Below are positions 28,901 to 40,100 of a stretch of DNA of 64,000 nt, piece after piece (positions within the stretch are counted from its first letter, which is position 1; each line of letters opens with the position of its first letter). The position numbers were made by a program, and so were the translations under genes. Below the pieces are notes generated by a model. That model saw only the letters and a program-made list of their open reading frames with translations, was not told the origin of the DNA and ran no database searches. The DNA comes from Pyronema omphalodes (taxonomy: Eukaryota > Ascomycota > Pezizomycetes > Pezizales > Pyronemataceae): NCBI GenBank assembly GCA_024516155.1, contig JAJJXM010000042.1, forward strand, positions 1 to 64,000. The letters are read 5' to 3'.

Positions 28901-29926
28901 GCGAGTTGATTTCCACCTCTTTCTTGCGCTCTGCATGTTCCGGCGTGTCGTGCGTAGTTCCTCCGTCCACCACCTCTTCGAGCGAGGAGTTGGTGTGAGG
29001 GTGGGTGTCGCCCTTTGGGCAGCAGTTTGAATGGAGTCCCAAAGGAGGGCGGCCCATTCGTCCAGGTTACTCGCGGAAGAGTTTGCGCGGAGGTATGTCC
29101 AGTATGGGTGACTGGCCTCGGCGAGGGTCTGTAGCTCCCTGGAAAAGGTGTCCCAGTCCGTTTTTTGCCAGTTGAGTCGCTGGGTGGTGGTGGGAGCGGT
29201 GGCATGGTCTGGGTGGAGAGATGTCAGTTGAAAGTGGATGACCTCGTGGTCTGAACCCGTAGCCAGGTCATCAATGACTGCCCAGTTTGTGAGTTCCCTT
29301 GTCATCGCGGGGGATGTCAGGGTTAGGTCCAGAACCGACGAGCCAGAGCCGTCCTTGTACTGGTGGGTCGGGACGTCGGGGGCATTCGCCAGACTCCAGT
29401 GGTGGGTTTCGATTAGTTCCACGAGCTCGTCTGCTCGGGCTCGCCTGCGAGCGTTGGAATCCCACAACGGATGGTGCGCGTTGAGGTCACCCGTGATTAC
29501 ACATCGGCGAGGGAGTACGAGGGGGGTGAGAGCTCGGGGCAGGGTGTATGGTTTGGAGATCGGGTCACGTTCGTTATATATGTTAAGTACATAGAAGGGG
29601 GGTATTAGGGGTGTGCGGACCTCGAGGACTTGTAGGTCTGGGTCTTCGGTAACATCTGGGCGAGGAGTGACGCTCATGTGGGGGTTTAAACGACAGACGT
29701 AAGCGGTGGTCCGGTTGACTTTGTGGTAGCCGCGTGGGGGGAGCAAAAGAATGAAGTTGGGGTGGGTTATAGCAAATTTGGGGTCCTTGACGTTTACCTC
29801 TTGGACAAGAATGATGTCGGTGCAAGCGCTTGCTGTGTTCAGCAGCGTTGTGAGGGCGGTGGTGCTGCGATTCCTGTTGTGGGACACGATGCGGAGGGTC
29901 GCCGCTGATGAATGTTGTCTATTCAT
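25917..29926 (-). pseudogene. LINE-A iv ORF2: endonuclease, RT, RNase H
   Basis: The best-preserved ORF2. Endonuclease block 29926-28691 is open, with SHNRNRS, VQEV, GDLNAHHPLWDS and GSDHEVI. The RT palm to C-terminus block 28199-25917 is open for 760 codons, with FLDVRGAFDNV, RNase H (TDGS, DAELRAI, TDNQAA, GNDTADLL) and the Cys/His tail. The RT motif reads YMED (near 27855) instead of YMDD, which should kill polymerase activity. Breaks lie at 28520-28690 (poly-C on the coding strand) and at 28220 (TAA). It overlaps ORF1 by 8 nt. Confidence 0.9.
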
Positions 29927-31834
29927 CGGCGATCATGGTGGTGTCACGATGGGGTTGGTTTCGGCAGGAACGTTGTCATAGGTGGTGTCCGGGCGGGTTT
30001 TCTGCCATGCCTCTCTCACTATTCCTACCTTTACTGGGCATTTCGTGCTGTACGCGGCGTGTTGGGTGTCAGCATGGCCTGCGGCTACGCAGTTCGAGCA
30101 TCTGTAAACGGTGTGGATGCACTTCCTGCCCTTCTGTTTGGGGCATTCTGCACGGAAGTGGTATTCCGTTGGGTGTACGGCGGCGCATATAGCGCAGGTA
30201 GGGCCGTTGTCGGCCGCGCACGTTGCGTGGTGGTGGCCAAACTTCGGGCACCTACGGCACTGGTCGATGGGCCTGGCGGAGAAGAACTCGGTGACCTTCC
30301 GTGGTTCGAATAGGACGACGACTTTCGTGAGCTTCAATGTGTTGTAGTCGTTGATGGAGCTGAGGGCGATCACGACGCTCGATGCCGACTTACCGGCCCG
30401 TTTGTCGGGGTGAGATATGTATCGCAGTGGTTGGGTTAATCGGACGGAGTGGTTACGTTCGATTTCGGCTTGCAGGCTTCGCATGCCTTCCTCGGAGTCT
30501 GGGTAGTAATCAGTTGGTACTCCGTGGACTGCCAGTTTGTACCATTTCTCATTTATGCGGGGGGGCAGCAACGCAGGGTGCACTTTGCGGGCGGCCTCGA
30601 GTATGAGGTGCAGATGGGGGGTGATATCAGCGGGTGTAGTCTGGGGGGGGGGGGGATCAGAACAAGATTTCCTTCCACGTTCTTCTTCACCATTGAGATA
30701 GAAACGCTCTCAGGAGCATTTGCTTTGCGCAAGGCGTCATTGATGGCGACTCCGATTGCTATTTTGGAGCTCTCTGGGAAGGAACGGGGGTCTGGGCCTG
30801 GGATAATAATGTCGTTGGGGGGGGGGGGGGGGGGATTCTTTCTTTTAGGCTTTGGCAGGCTTAGGGGTCTGTTTAGGAGGCGTGGGGGCAGCAGCGGGGA
30901 ATGACCTTTTCGTTGCGGGTCCTTCTTCTTGCCATGGGGTGGAGGGGTTCGGATCGGGGCGGGGGGCATGGTCGGGGAGGGGGATCTTGTGTTTCTTGAG
31001 CTCGTTTTCGGGTTCGAGACAGCGTTTTTTCCAGTAGGCAAGTTCCTTGGGGGAGGGGGCAGCGGGGGAGGGTGCATGAATAGAGGGGAGGTCGTTGGAT
31101 TCGTGGGGGGGTGGAGCGGGGATAGTTGAGTTCTCGGGGGTGGAGGATTCGACGGGGGAAAGGAGGATTGAGTTGTCTTCGTTGGGGAGTATGACAGGGG
31201 CAATGCGGGACAGAAGATCGTGAACGGCACGGATTGTGGACTGGTATTTGTGGATAGACCGGACTGAGAGACTCTGTCGTTCGTGGCTCTGTCTGCGTGT
31301 CGGAACATGTCCGTGGCGGTGTTGAGGTTGTCGTTAAGTTCATCGATGGATGGCGCGAGACTGTCGGTGGTGAGGGCGGTAGATAGGGTGTTGTCGGTGT
31401 CACGGCGGAGGCGTTGGACTCCAGCGGGGACTGGGGTGGAGTCGGCGGCGATGTGGGTGATAGTGTGGGCGGTGAAGGCAGCGGGGCGTTTTTTTCGATT
31501 TTTCGGTGTTGCGTTGAACGTTGTACTTGGGGTCGGGGTTGGTCAATACGTCGGGGGTTTCGTTGTTATCAGGGAAGGTTTTCTTTTTGTGGGGGGTCTT
31601 GGGGGGAGCGTTGCTGGTGTTGCGCGCGATGGGGGTGGGGGAGCTCTTGCGGGAAGACGCGTCTTCGTCGCTAGCGTCGTTGACGACAGAGCACGTGTCT
31701 ACGTGCATTTCCGTGTCAGACGCGTCAGACCCTTGCGGCTCTGCGTGAGCGCGTTTTTCTTTCGCGCGCGCTCGAGGGGGTGCTTTGTCGGGGGGGAGGG
31801 GCTGTTTCTAAACAGCGGAGGATCGGGTAGGCAT
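29919..31834 (-). pseudogene. LINE-A iv ORF1
   Basis: Same plan as 18092-20025, with an ATG at 31834. The C-terminal half is open (30583-29919) with RRM-like region and knuckles (CRRCPKFGHHHATC, CAICAAVHPTEYHFRAEC; one Cys changed to Arg). Upstream, frameshifts occur at poly-C runs (G runs near 30640 and 30817) and a stop near 31810. Confidence 0.8.
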
Positions 31835-32124
31835 CGGAAGCTCGGAATAAGTTGTTTTTGCGGTAGCGACAAGGAATCCGCGATTAAAATGATGGTTTTT
31901 GATGTGGGTCGGGGGCGGTGTCGATGGAACTGGTTCGCACGGCTTTTCTCAGGGGCCCGAAAACTCTTTTTCGATGAAAACTCAACGAACAAGAAAGAGC
32001 CTGATCTGGAAAGGCTGCGAATAGGTAATTAGGGGCTGCCGAACAATAATCCGCGATAAAATCTTGCGAGTTCGGCCTGGTTGTTGAAAAGGCAGGGGGG
32101 GGTCGCTCTTTGCTGGGTGGTGTG

Positions 32125-34116
32125 TTTTTGTTTGTTTTCTCATTCCGTGTTTGCAACATTAAGTTTATGACAAGAGACAGATAAATACAAAGAAAGGAAC
32201 AAAAGGAAACGCAAAAGCAAAAAGCCCTGTCTCCACCTCTGCCCTTTTCCTCCTCCCTGCGCTGCATCGTTGTGGGGTCTGTCCCCACTGTTACTACTGG
32301 GGTGTGTTGTCCATATCGCGTCGCTTATTCCAGTGCCCTGCTTTGACAGAGGCCGCCTCGCCGGGCTCCTCCCTTTCCTCCTCCCTTCCCCTCCCATGTT
32401 TCACCATTTTCCCGCCTGTATTTCCTCCACAAAGCAAAACTAAACAAAACCAAAGCAAAGTTAAACAGCCTCCAGGCCACCCATGCCCCCACTCTCCTTT
32501 GCTTTCTCACCTCCGCCGCTGATGTCTCCTGACTCTTTGCCCTTTGAGTCACCCGGGCCCGCCCTACCCCTCTTCTCCTCCCCTCTCTCCCCTTCTCCTT
32601 CCTTCTTCTGCAGCCTTCTCGCTGCCCCTCCTCGCCTCTCCCCCCTTCTTGTCGGTGGTATTGTAAGTCCAAGATTGCCATTCCCCAGCACAGTCTGGAC
32701 ATTGATGCCTCCGCTCTTGACGACTCCTGCCCAAGTCTTCCTTGCGGAGGGGGTTGTCCGTCTGGGTTGGCGGGTATTCTTTCCCCCTCCACCATTCTTT
32801 GTTGTAGGGGTCTTGCTGGGTGTCGCTGCTGTAGGTATCGTCTCCTTCGCTTCCTGCTTCTTCTTCTGTGTAGCCTTCGCCTACACAGTCTTCCATCCAT
32901 TGGTCTCAGCAGGGGCAGTGCTTGGGGCGTCGGGTAGAGGTGTGTCCTGAACAGTGAAACTGTCAGGCTGATGTTCCGGTGTCGCTTTGGTCGACGTGAT
33001 TGCGAGGAGAGGTTGGGGGGACATAGGCTTGAGGGCACGAAGCTTGTCCTGGGCGGCGGTAGTCGCATGTTTCGAGTTCATCAGGCTTCACATCGGTGAT
33101 GCCGCTCTCGGTTTGTGGTTCACCGGTCTTCTGTTTGTCAGTGACGTGCCTTCGGTGTTCTGGTCGCTTCCCCTTCGCTTTCTCTTGCCAGGAGGGTTGC
33201 GAACAGCGTCCAGGACATCCTGAATGTCGTGTTGGACGACGGACAGTTGCATAGTCATCTCTTCCATCGCTGAGGAAGAGGCCGTGAGGTTCGGTGAGGG
33301 GGGCGGTAAAATGACTTGTTGCTGTTCGTCGATTTTTTTTCGTCAGAGCGTCCACAGCAGCCTGGAGAGCCGCTGTTTCAGCCTGTGTAGAGTTGTATGC
33401 TGCCCGCAGCTTCGTGTTTTCTTCGAGCAGAATGTTGAATTTCGACATCATGATGTCGAATCTGTGGCGCATCGTATCGTTGTTGTTGCGTATGGATTCA
33501 TCGAGGGTATTGAAGCGTCTCTGTGTGTCCCGGTCGATCTGTTGTATCCCCAGGAAGCTGGCTCCAGTGAGCTAGGCGTAGCTATCGCTGAACAGTTGAT
33601 CTAGAGTGACATAGTTGTCATCAACTGCGACTGCCTCATTAATCGCAGATACACACAAGCGACGGTAGTTACTGAACCGGCTGTTTACAGTTGTAGCATG
33701 TTCCTGCGATGTTGAAGCCGAAGGAACTGGTGATCCTGCCAAGACCACGCTCTGGGAAAGCTTTCCAGCAATGTTTCCATCAACTTCCTCAACTTTTCCA
33801 TCTCCTCCATCAAAAGTAAGATTAGATCCATCATGAAGAAGGTCGGCTAGAACGTTGTACGCATTTTCGGACCGTTTCGATCGTCGGGCGTTGTTCCGTC
33901 GTTGTTTTGGCCACATTTCGTGAGGTGGGGTAAGCCATAACTCGTGAAAACTCTGATTTTGCGACAAAAGTCAACAAAAACAACGTAGAATTCCCTTACA
34001 ATTCAGAGAATAGCGTAACAGAGTGCTGCAAATCTGAATCCGATGAGAAAACCGGGGGTTCCGGTGCCCGTTGTTGAGAATGCAGGGGGGGGGGTCGCCG
34101 TTGCCGTATGATGTGT
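32125..34116 (-). mobile_element. LINE-X copy 3, full length
   Basis: About 2.0 kb with both ends: module (34070-34116), 5'UTR, ORF from 33967, 3'UTR and an (AAACA)n-like tail at 32125-32140. The 3'UTR block 32340-32465 resembles the LINE-A 3'UTR (12402-12520). No RT is encoded. It lies with its 5' end inside LINE-B ORF2 and its tail fused to the 5' end of LINE-A iv. Confidence 0.75.
32564..33967 (-). pseudogene. LINE-X ORF: coiled-coil protein (copy 3)
   Basis: Starts MSQNQSFHELWLTPPHEMWP. The N-terminal block to 33572 is followed, after a stop, by the coiled-coil block (33560-33300: FNILLEENTKLRAAYNSTQA) and a basic linker. After frameshifts the C-terminus reads DCVGEGYTEEEAGSEGDDTY and contains CPDC (near 32690). 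It is the only copy that shows what follows the codons NGWKTVE. The exact C-terminus is uncertain because of frame breaks. Confidence 0.65.
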
Positions 34117-34740
34117 GCGGGGGAGGGTGTATAGATGGGTATCAGGGTTTCGTTCATGATGGATGTTTAACAAAAAGAAAGCGGGGATAAGGTCTGTGCC
34201 CACCTCGAGGACTTGCAGATCAGGGTCGCCGCATACGTCGGTGCGGTGGGAGACCCGGAGGTATGGGTTGGTTTTTGTCATGTAGGCTGTTGTCCTGTTG
34301 GTGTCCTGTCCTCCCCGTGGTGGTAGTACCAGCGTGAAAGAGGGGTGGGTTATGGCGTAGGTAGGGTCAGTAATGTGTATTTCTTGTAGCAGAATGATGT
34401 CTGCTGAATCACAAGCGCTGTTTAAAAGCGCGTCAAGTGCCGTTCGTTGGCGGTTCATATTGTGAGAGATGATCTGGACGGTTGCTGCCAATGCATTGTA
34501 ATTATACATGGACGGCTATCTCGGTGTCTTTGTCGCTGGGTTTTGTGGTGGTGGGGGCGGTTTGCTGTGATGCTGCCCAAGCTTCGCGAAGGATGCGGAC
34601 TCGGGTTGGGCATTGCTTGCTGAATCCGGGGTGGTCGTGTTCAGTGAGGCCTGCGTCTACGCAGTTCTTACATTGATATCGGGTGTGTTCCCAGCTTTTA
34701 CCTCTTTTCTGGGGGCATACAGAGCATGTGTGGGAGACTC
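34117..34740 (-). mobile_element. LINE-B fragment c: ORF1/ORF2 junction
   Basis: The only LINE-B sequence here that covers the start of ORF2. ORF2 (34509-34117) begins with an APE-type endonuclease (IISHNMNRQRT, ILLQEIHITDP) and is cut by the 5' end of LINE-X 3. ORF1 C-terminus (34740-34502) has the last knuckle region and is cut by the 5' end of LINE-X 4. ORF1 stop (34504-34502) and ORF2 ATG (34509) overlap by 8 nt. Confidence 0.8.
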
Positions 34741-35992
34741 AAAACACCACACGGCAACGGCGACCGCCCCCCCTGCATTCTCAACAACGAGCACCGAAAC
34801 CCCCGGTTTTCTCATCGGATTCGGATTCGCAGCACTCTGTTACGTTATTCTCTGAATTTTCAGGGAATTCTACGTTGTTTTTGTTGACTTTTGTCGCAAA
34901 ATCAGAGTTTTCACGAGGTTTGGCTTACCCCACCTCACGAAATGTCGCCAAAACAACGACAGAACAACGCCCGACGATCGAGACGGTCCGAAAACGCGTA
35001 CAATGTTCTAGCCGACCTTCCTCATGATGGATCTAATCCTACATTTGATGAAAGAGATGGAAAAGTTGATGAAGTTGATGGAAACCTCGCTGGAAAGCCC
35101 TTCCAGAGCGTGGTCTTGGCAGGATCACCAGTTCCTTCGGCTTCAACACACCAGCAGCAAGCGACACCTGAGCACAACCGATTCAGAAAATTTCGCCGCG
35201 ATCTGGTTATTGCTATGCGAGACGCTATCGAAAAAGACGACAACGATAGCAGCTTGAGCGCCCTGTTCTGTGAACATCAACCGCTTTTCACAGGAGCAAG
35301 CTTCCTGGGGATACAACAGATCCACCGGGACACACAGCGACGCTTCAATACCCTCGATGACACCATACGCAACAACAGCGATGAGATGCGCCACAGATTC
35401 GACGTCATGATGACGAACTTCGACATTCTGACCGGCGAAAACACGAAGCTGCGCACAGCATACGACTCTACACAGGCAGAAACAGCAGCTCTCAAGGCTG
35501 CTGTGGACGCCCTGACGAAGAAAATCGACGAACAGCAACAAGTCATTTCGGTGCCCCCCCTCACCGAACCTCACGGCCTCTTCCTCAGCGATGGCAGAGA
35601 TGACTATGCAACTGTCAAACGTCCAACTTGATATTCAAGATGTCCTGGACGCTGTTCGCAACCCACCTGGCAACAGAATCCGAAGGGGAAGCGACCAGAA
35701 CACCGAACCCACCTCACCGACGACCAGAATACCGGTCAACCACAAACCGAGAGCTGCATCACCGGTGCGAAGCCTGATGCACTTGACGCACGAAACCACC
35801 GCCGGCCAGGACAAACTTGATGCCCTCAAGTTAAAGTCCCCCCTACCTCTCCTCACAATCACCACGACTGAAGCAACACCGCAACCTCAGCCTGACAGTT
35901 CCTCTGTTTAGGACACATCTCTGCCCAACGCCCCTAGCACTGACCCTGCTGAGACAGACGGATGGAGGACTGTGGAGGCGAAGGCTACACAG
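34741..35992 (+). mobile_element. LINE-X copy 4, 3' part missing
   Basis: Plus-strand copy with module (34742-34789), 5'UTR to 34890 and ORF; it stops after codons for GWRTVEAKATQ where a LINE-B 5' end begins (35993). Confidence 0.75.
34891..35992 (+). pseudogene. LINE-X ORF: coiled-coil protein (copy 4)
   Basis: The longest uninterrupted version: 34891-35631 open (246 codons), then a +1/-1 shift and 35591-35911. Starts MSQNQSFHEVWLTPPHEMSP. It has an N-terminal basic region, a long helix (DEMRHRFDVMMTNFDILTGE, then AALKAAVDALTKKIDEQQQV), a basic linker and a Ser/Pro tail. A TAG at 35909-35911 and truncation follow. No known enzymatic domain. I read it as an ORF1-type chaperone. Confidence 0.7.
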
Positions 35993-36226
35993 AATATATA
36001 AACCAAACAAAACACCACACAGCAACCGCTGACCCCCCCCTGCATTTTCAACAACGTCAAAAATCCCGGTTCTGCCAACGAAAATTGCCTTATCGCACTC
36101 AGTTGACCCCGCATCCCGATTTCCAGGCCGGAATTCCTGTTTACCGTTGAGTTTCACAGGAAAAACGCGATTGCGGGACCTCCGGACCGGTCAACAGGAC
36201 TTTCTATCAACGCCGCCCCACCACCC
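35993..36226 (+). mobile_element. LINE-B 5' end fragment d
   Basis: 5' module (36009-36056) and part of the LINE-B 5'UTR, matching 21717-21950. Interrupted at 36226 by an LTR start. Confidence 0.75.
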
Positions 36227-36398
36227 TGTCACGGCACATGGCTGACGAGCCGTTGTGTTGTTGCGTTGCCGTTGTGTTGCTGTTGTCGTTGTGCCGTTGT
36301 CGTTGTGGTGCCGTGTTGTGCTGTTGATGTGTTGTTGTGTGTGCCATGCCGCTGATGATGATTGATCGATTGATGATGGATGACGTACCACGAGCTGT
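36227..36398 (+). repeat. Gypsy-B LTR fragment
   Basis: Starts TGTCACGGCACATGG and matches the first 170 bp of the LTR at 44855, including its GTTGTTGC-rich simple-sequence stretch. Cut at about 36398 by the tail of LINE-A v. Confidence 0.8.
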
Positions 36399-37198
36399 AT
36401 TTATTTATTGATTTATTCATACACGCATCCAACCGTAAGGTTATGGCGGAATAAACAAATTAAATACAATGTTAAGAACCTGGGGGTGATGCTAGGTCCT
36501 CACTGGGTAAGCCCCAGAGCTGTCAATGTGGGTGGGAGTGTAGTCTCTCAAGTCTCGCCGTGCAGTTTTTCATCGGGCGTCGTCAGATCCAAGGAGTCCT
36601 GTGCGCTCGGAGGCCACCTTGCCGGGTCGATCCCCCATTTCCTCCACCCTTCCCCACCCATTTTCAGCCATTTTCCCACCTTTATTTCCTCCACAAAGCA
36701 AAAACAGAACAAAAGAAAAAGTAACTCCACCGGGCCGCCGCCCCCTCGCCTCCCCTCTCTCCCCTCTCTCTGTCCACGTCCTCCACTCCTCTGCTCTCCC
36801 CCAGGCACCCCCGTCCACTGCTCCCTCCCCTCCGCGCCTCTTCTCCTTCTCTACCTCCTCGCATCATCAGCCCTCACTCGTCACCGTCTCCGATCTCCTT
36901 TCCCTCACGCCTTTCATCCTCGCCTCCCTGCCCATCTCGCGTTCCCCTTGACCTCCTCCAAAGAAACAAGAGAAAACAGCAAAAGTAACCCCTCCTCGTC
37001 CCGCCGTTGCTCCTCCTGCTCCCTTTGCCTCGCTCCTCCTCCCCTGTGTCTCCTCCCTCCCACCTTCTCCTCCTCCCGTCCTCGTTCCTCTCCTTCCGTC
37101 ATCGTCCCCGCTTCCACTGGACCCCTACTCGCCCTACTGATCTTCTATATACATATAGAGTATTTTGTTTTATTTTTATTTTTATTTTTTTTTTTTTT
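36399..37198 (-). other. 3'UTR of LINE-A v
   Basis: Tail TTTATT repeats at 36399-36420, conserved block, purine-rich sense strand (36720-37130) and an A tract (37160-37198). No gene. Confidence 0.75.
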
Positions 37199-40100
37199 TC
37201 ATGAGTTATTGTGGGTTTCCCGCATGCTTGTCCGTGAGGTCCAGTAGCGTCCCCCAGCCAGTCATCAGTGTATCAGGGGTGTCCTGTTCTGCGGGGTGAG
37301 TACTTAACTTCGCGTGAGCCCATTCGGCGGTCGCCACATTGGTGTCCGAGATCATGGTGGACAGAGCTTTCGTGCCGGCAGTCGTATACAAGATCGTGGG
37401 GAGAGTCAGTTGGCGTTGTCGGGGGATGTGCAGTGTGTGGCGTAGTTCAGTCCGCTGTTTGTCAAAGTTTGGGCATGAGAGGATTAGGTGTTTGGTGGTT
37501 TGTGGGGGGTGCAATGGGCAATGACAGGAGCGGTAGGGGTATTTAGCGGTGGGAGGGTGTGCGAGGCAGTCCAAAGAGTAGCCATGGCCTGTGCGGAGTC
37601 CTAGTATGGCCGTCGATATCTTTCGCGGGATGGTGGTGTATGTGCTATCTAGTCTTTTGCGGTGGGGGCATCGTACGTCTTGGGTTTTGGTGATGAAGAG
37701 TACCAGTCAAACCATTCGGTAATATATTGCTCTCGTACTTGGCGTCTAATCCAGGAGAGGGAAATCGGAGGTGGCGCAGTAGGGTTAATGGAGGTGGCGG
37801 TTTTTGCCAGGAGATTGGCGGCGTCGTTCCCGGGGATGTCTGTGTGTCTGGGGACCCAATGCAGAGTTACGGACGATCCAGAGCGGCGAAGGGCGGACAC
37901 CGTCGTGAGGATCAAGAGGGCGAGTTCCTGGCCTGGACCGTAGGATGAGCGGGAGGCGCGGAGGATGGCTGCCTGATTGTCGGTGAATATTTGTATTTTG
38001 CGGCGGCGGTGTTTGTTGAGGGTGATGCTCTTATGGCAGGTCGCGAGGCAGTCGTGTATCGCTCTAAGTTCAGCGTCGAACACTTTTCTTGTGTCGCCCA
38101 TTGGGATGAGTTCTTCAACTGGGCGTGGTAGGCCGTCGGTGATGCAATATCCCGCGCCGGTTCTTCCGTTTAGTCGCGAACCATCAGTGTATGCAATAAT
38201 GTTGCGGGTGTCTGTGCGGAGGGCCTGGAGCAGTGTGGCGTGTGCGGTAGCTGCCTCTGACTTCAGGAGGGAGGTGATGCTTGTTTTGAGGCGGGGGCAT
38301 TCCCATGGGGCGGGGTTGGGTTGCGATGTGTTTTCAACGGTGTCGTCAGGTAGCACCCACTTGCTGATGGAGCGGAGCATAGTGACGACAGGAGAGGGGG
38401 CCGTGCCTGGTGACTGCCATTGATAGTCATATTCGTATGGGCTGCAGATGGAGGAGTGGAAGTGATCGGGAATGGGGAAGGAGGAGGGGCAGCGTTTGAC
38501 GACGGGGTGATTGGGGGGAAGACAAAGGAGACGAAGGACGTATTTGCGAGTGCGGGTGTGTAGGCGGACCGAAACCGGGGGGATAGCCCCTTCGTCGTGC
38601 AGAGCTATGATCGGTGTCGAGGTGAAAGCATTTAGAATTCGGCGGAGGGCAGAGTTTTGTTGTGTTTGTATTATGTTGGCGAGGCTTTTTTGCCCCGTCC
38701 ACCAGATTTCAGAACCAAAGTCGGACCTAGATACCACACACGCTATGTGAAGTGTTCTCGTCGCAGACGGGGACAAACCTGTTTCGTGACGTACGAGGCT
38801 GCGGAGGGCATTGAGGGACCTAGCGGCGGCGGTCAGTCTTGTTTTTACGTGATATGAGAAGGACAGTTTCCTGTCAAAATAAATTCCAATCCACCGAACT
38901 ACGTCCGTCGGTCCTCCTTTCGTCCCTGGGGTAATGATGGTTCCGTTTGGCAGGCGTGGGTTTATGGTGTCGGTGAGTGTGTCAATGCGAGAGCGGTGAA
39001 AATGCAGCAGCTCCAATTTCGAATCGTCGAATGCTACAGCGTTCGCTCGGGCCCAGTCGAAGGCGGTGCGAGCCGCGGCTTCCAGTTCGCGGGCATTCTC
39101 TTCTCTCGTACGACCGTGTGCGACCCGGGCTACGTCGTCCATGTAGCTCGGGGTCCATAACGTGGGGTGTGTCGCTTGTAGTTTGTCGGATAGAGGGCGT
39201 AGGTAGATGAGGAATAGAATGGGCGACGCCGGGGAACCTTGAGGGATGCCCGTCCTGATAGGTCGCTGTATATTTGTTCGTCCGTCGAATGATAGGGCTG
39301 TTGTCCTATCACTTAGGAAAGTTGGGCACCAGGAGATGACTGCAGTAGGGCAGCCCGGTGTGCTCATTGTCGTGAGGAGGTGCGCGGAGGAGGCATTGTC
39401 GAAAGCCCCTGGCACATCTCAAAATAGCGCGGAGGTTACCATGCGGCGCCCCGCGTTCGCTTCGACCTCGTGCGTTACGGCCATCGCAGCGTCGATAGCC
39501 GAGCGTTTAGGGTGCCCGCCTATCTGGTCTGCATGCAATATGTTGTGTCACTCCGCCAGAACGCTGAGCCGGGTCGCCATAAGTTTTTCTAAGATTTTTC
39601 CCATACAGTTTAGCAAACCGATGGGTCGATAGGCCTTAACCGCACTATGATCGGGTTTATTCGGTTTCGGGATAACCACCGTTGTTGCTTCGCGCCAGCA
39701 TCTCGGGTGGTATCCTTTGTCACCTAACCTTGAGTACAGCGCATCGAACACCTTGGGGATTCCATCGTAGGCTCTCCTTAGGCATGCGAACGTCATCATG
39801 TCGGGACCGGGGGCTTTCTTGGGGGAGGAGGGGTAGATAGCGTGGCGTATTTCTTCGGGGGTGAATGTGTGCCAGGGGATAATGGGGTGCGTGGGGGGGA
39901 TTTGAGTCGGAGGGATAGCGGGGGGGGGGGGGGGGGCAGGAAAAGCGCCTGAAAGGCGTTTACTTTGCTTTCAAAATCAACGTGTACCTGATCCACCCCA
40001 CCTACCTAGGTCTTAATTGGGGGGGTCAGTTGGGCGCGTCGGAGGTTTGTGTATCTGAAGGTGGCCCAAACATTGGGGTCTTCTGCGGCGGCCAAGTATT

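Larger units (their letters stand above)
25086..32124 (-). mobile_element. LINE-A copy iv, full length
   Basis: About 7.0 kb: 5' module (32083-32124), 5'UTR, ORF1 (31834-29919), ORF2 (29926-25917), 3'UTR with A tracts (25916-25086) and tail. It keeps the 233 bp that copy iii lost. Its 5' end is joined directly to the 3' tail of LINE-X copy 3. Confidence 0.9.

Noticed and set aside
36240..36390. Independent microsatellite (GTTGTTGC)n
   Set aside because: It is the simple-sequence part of the Gypsy-B LTR, as the match at 44878-44965 shows.
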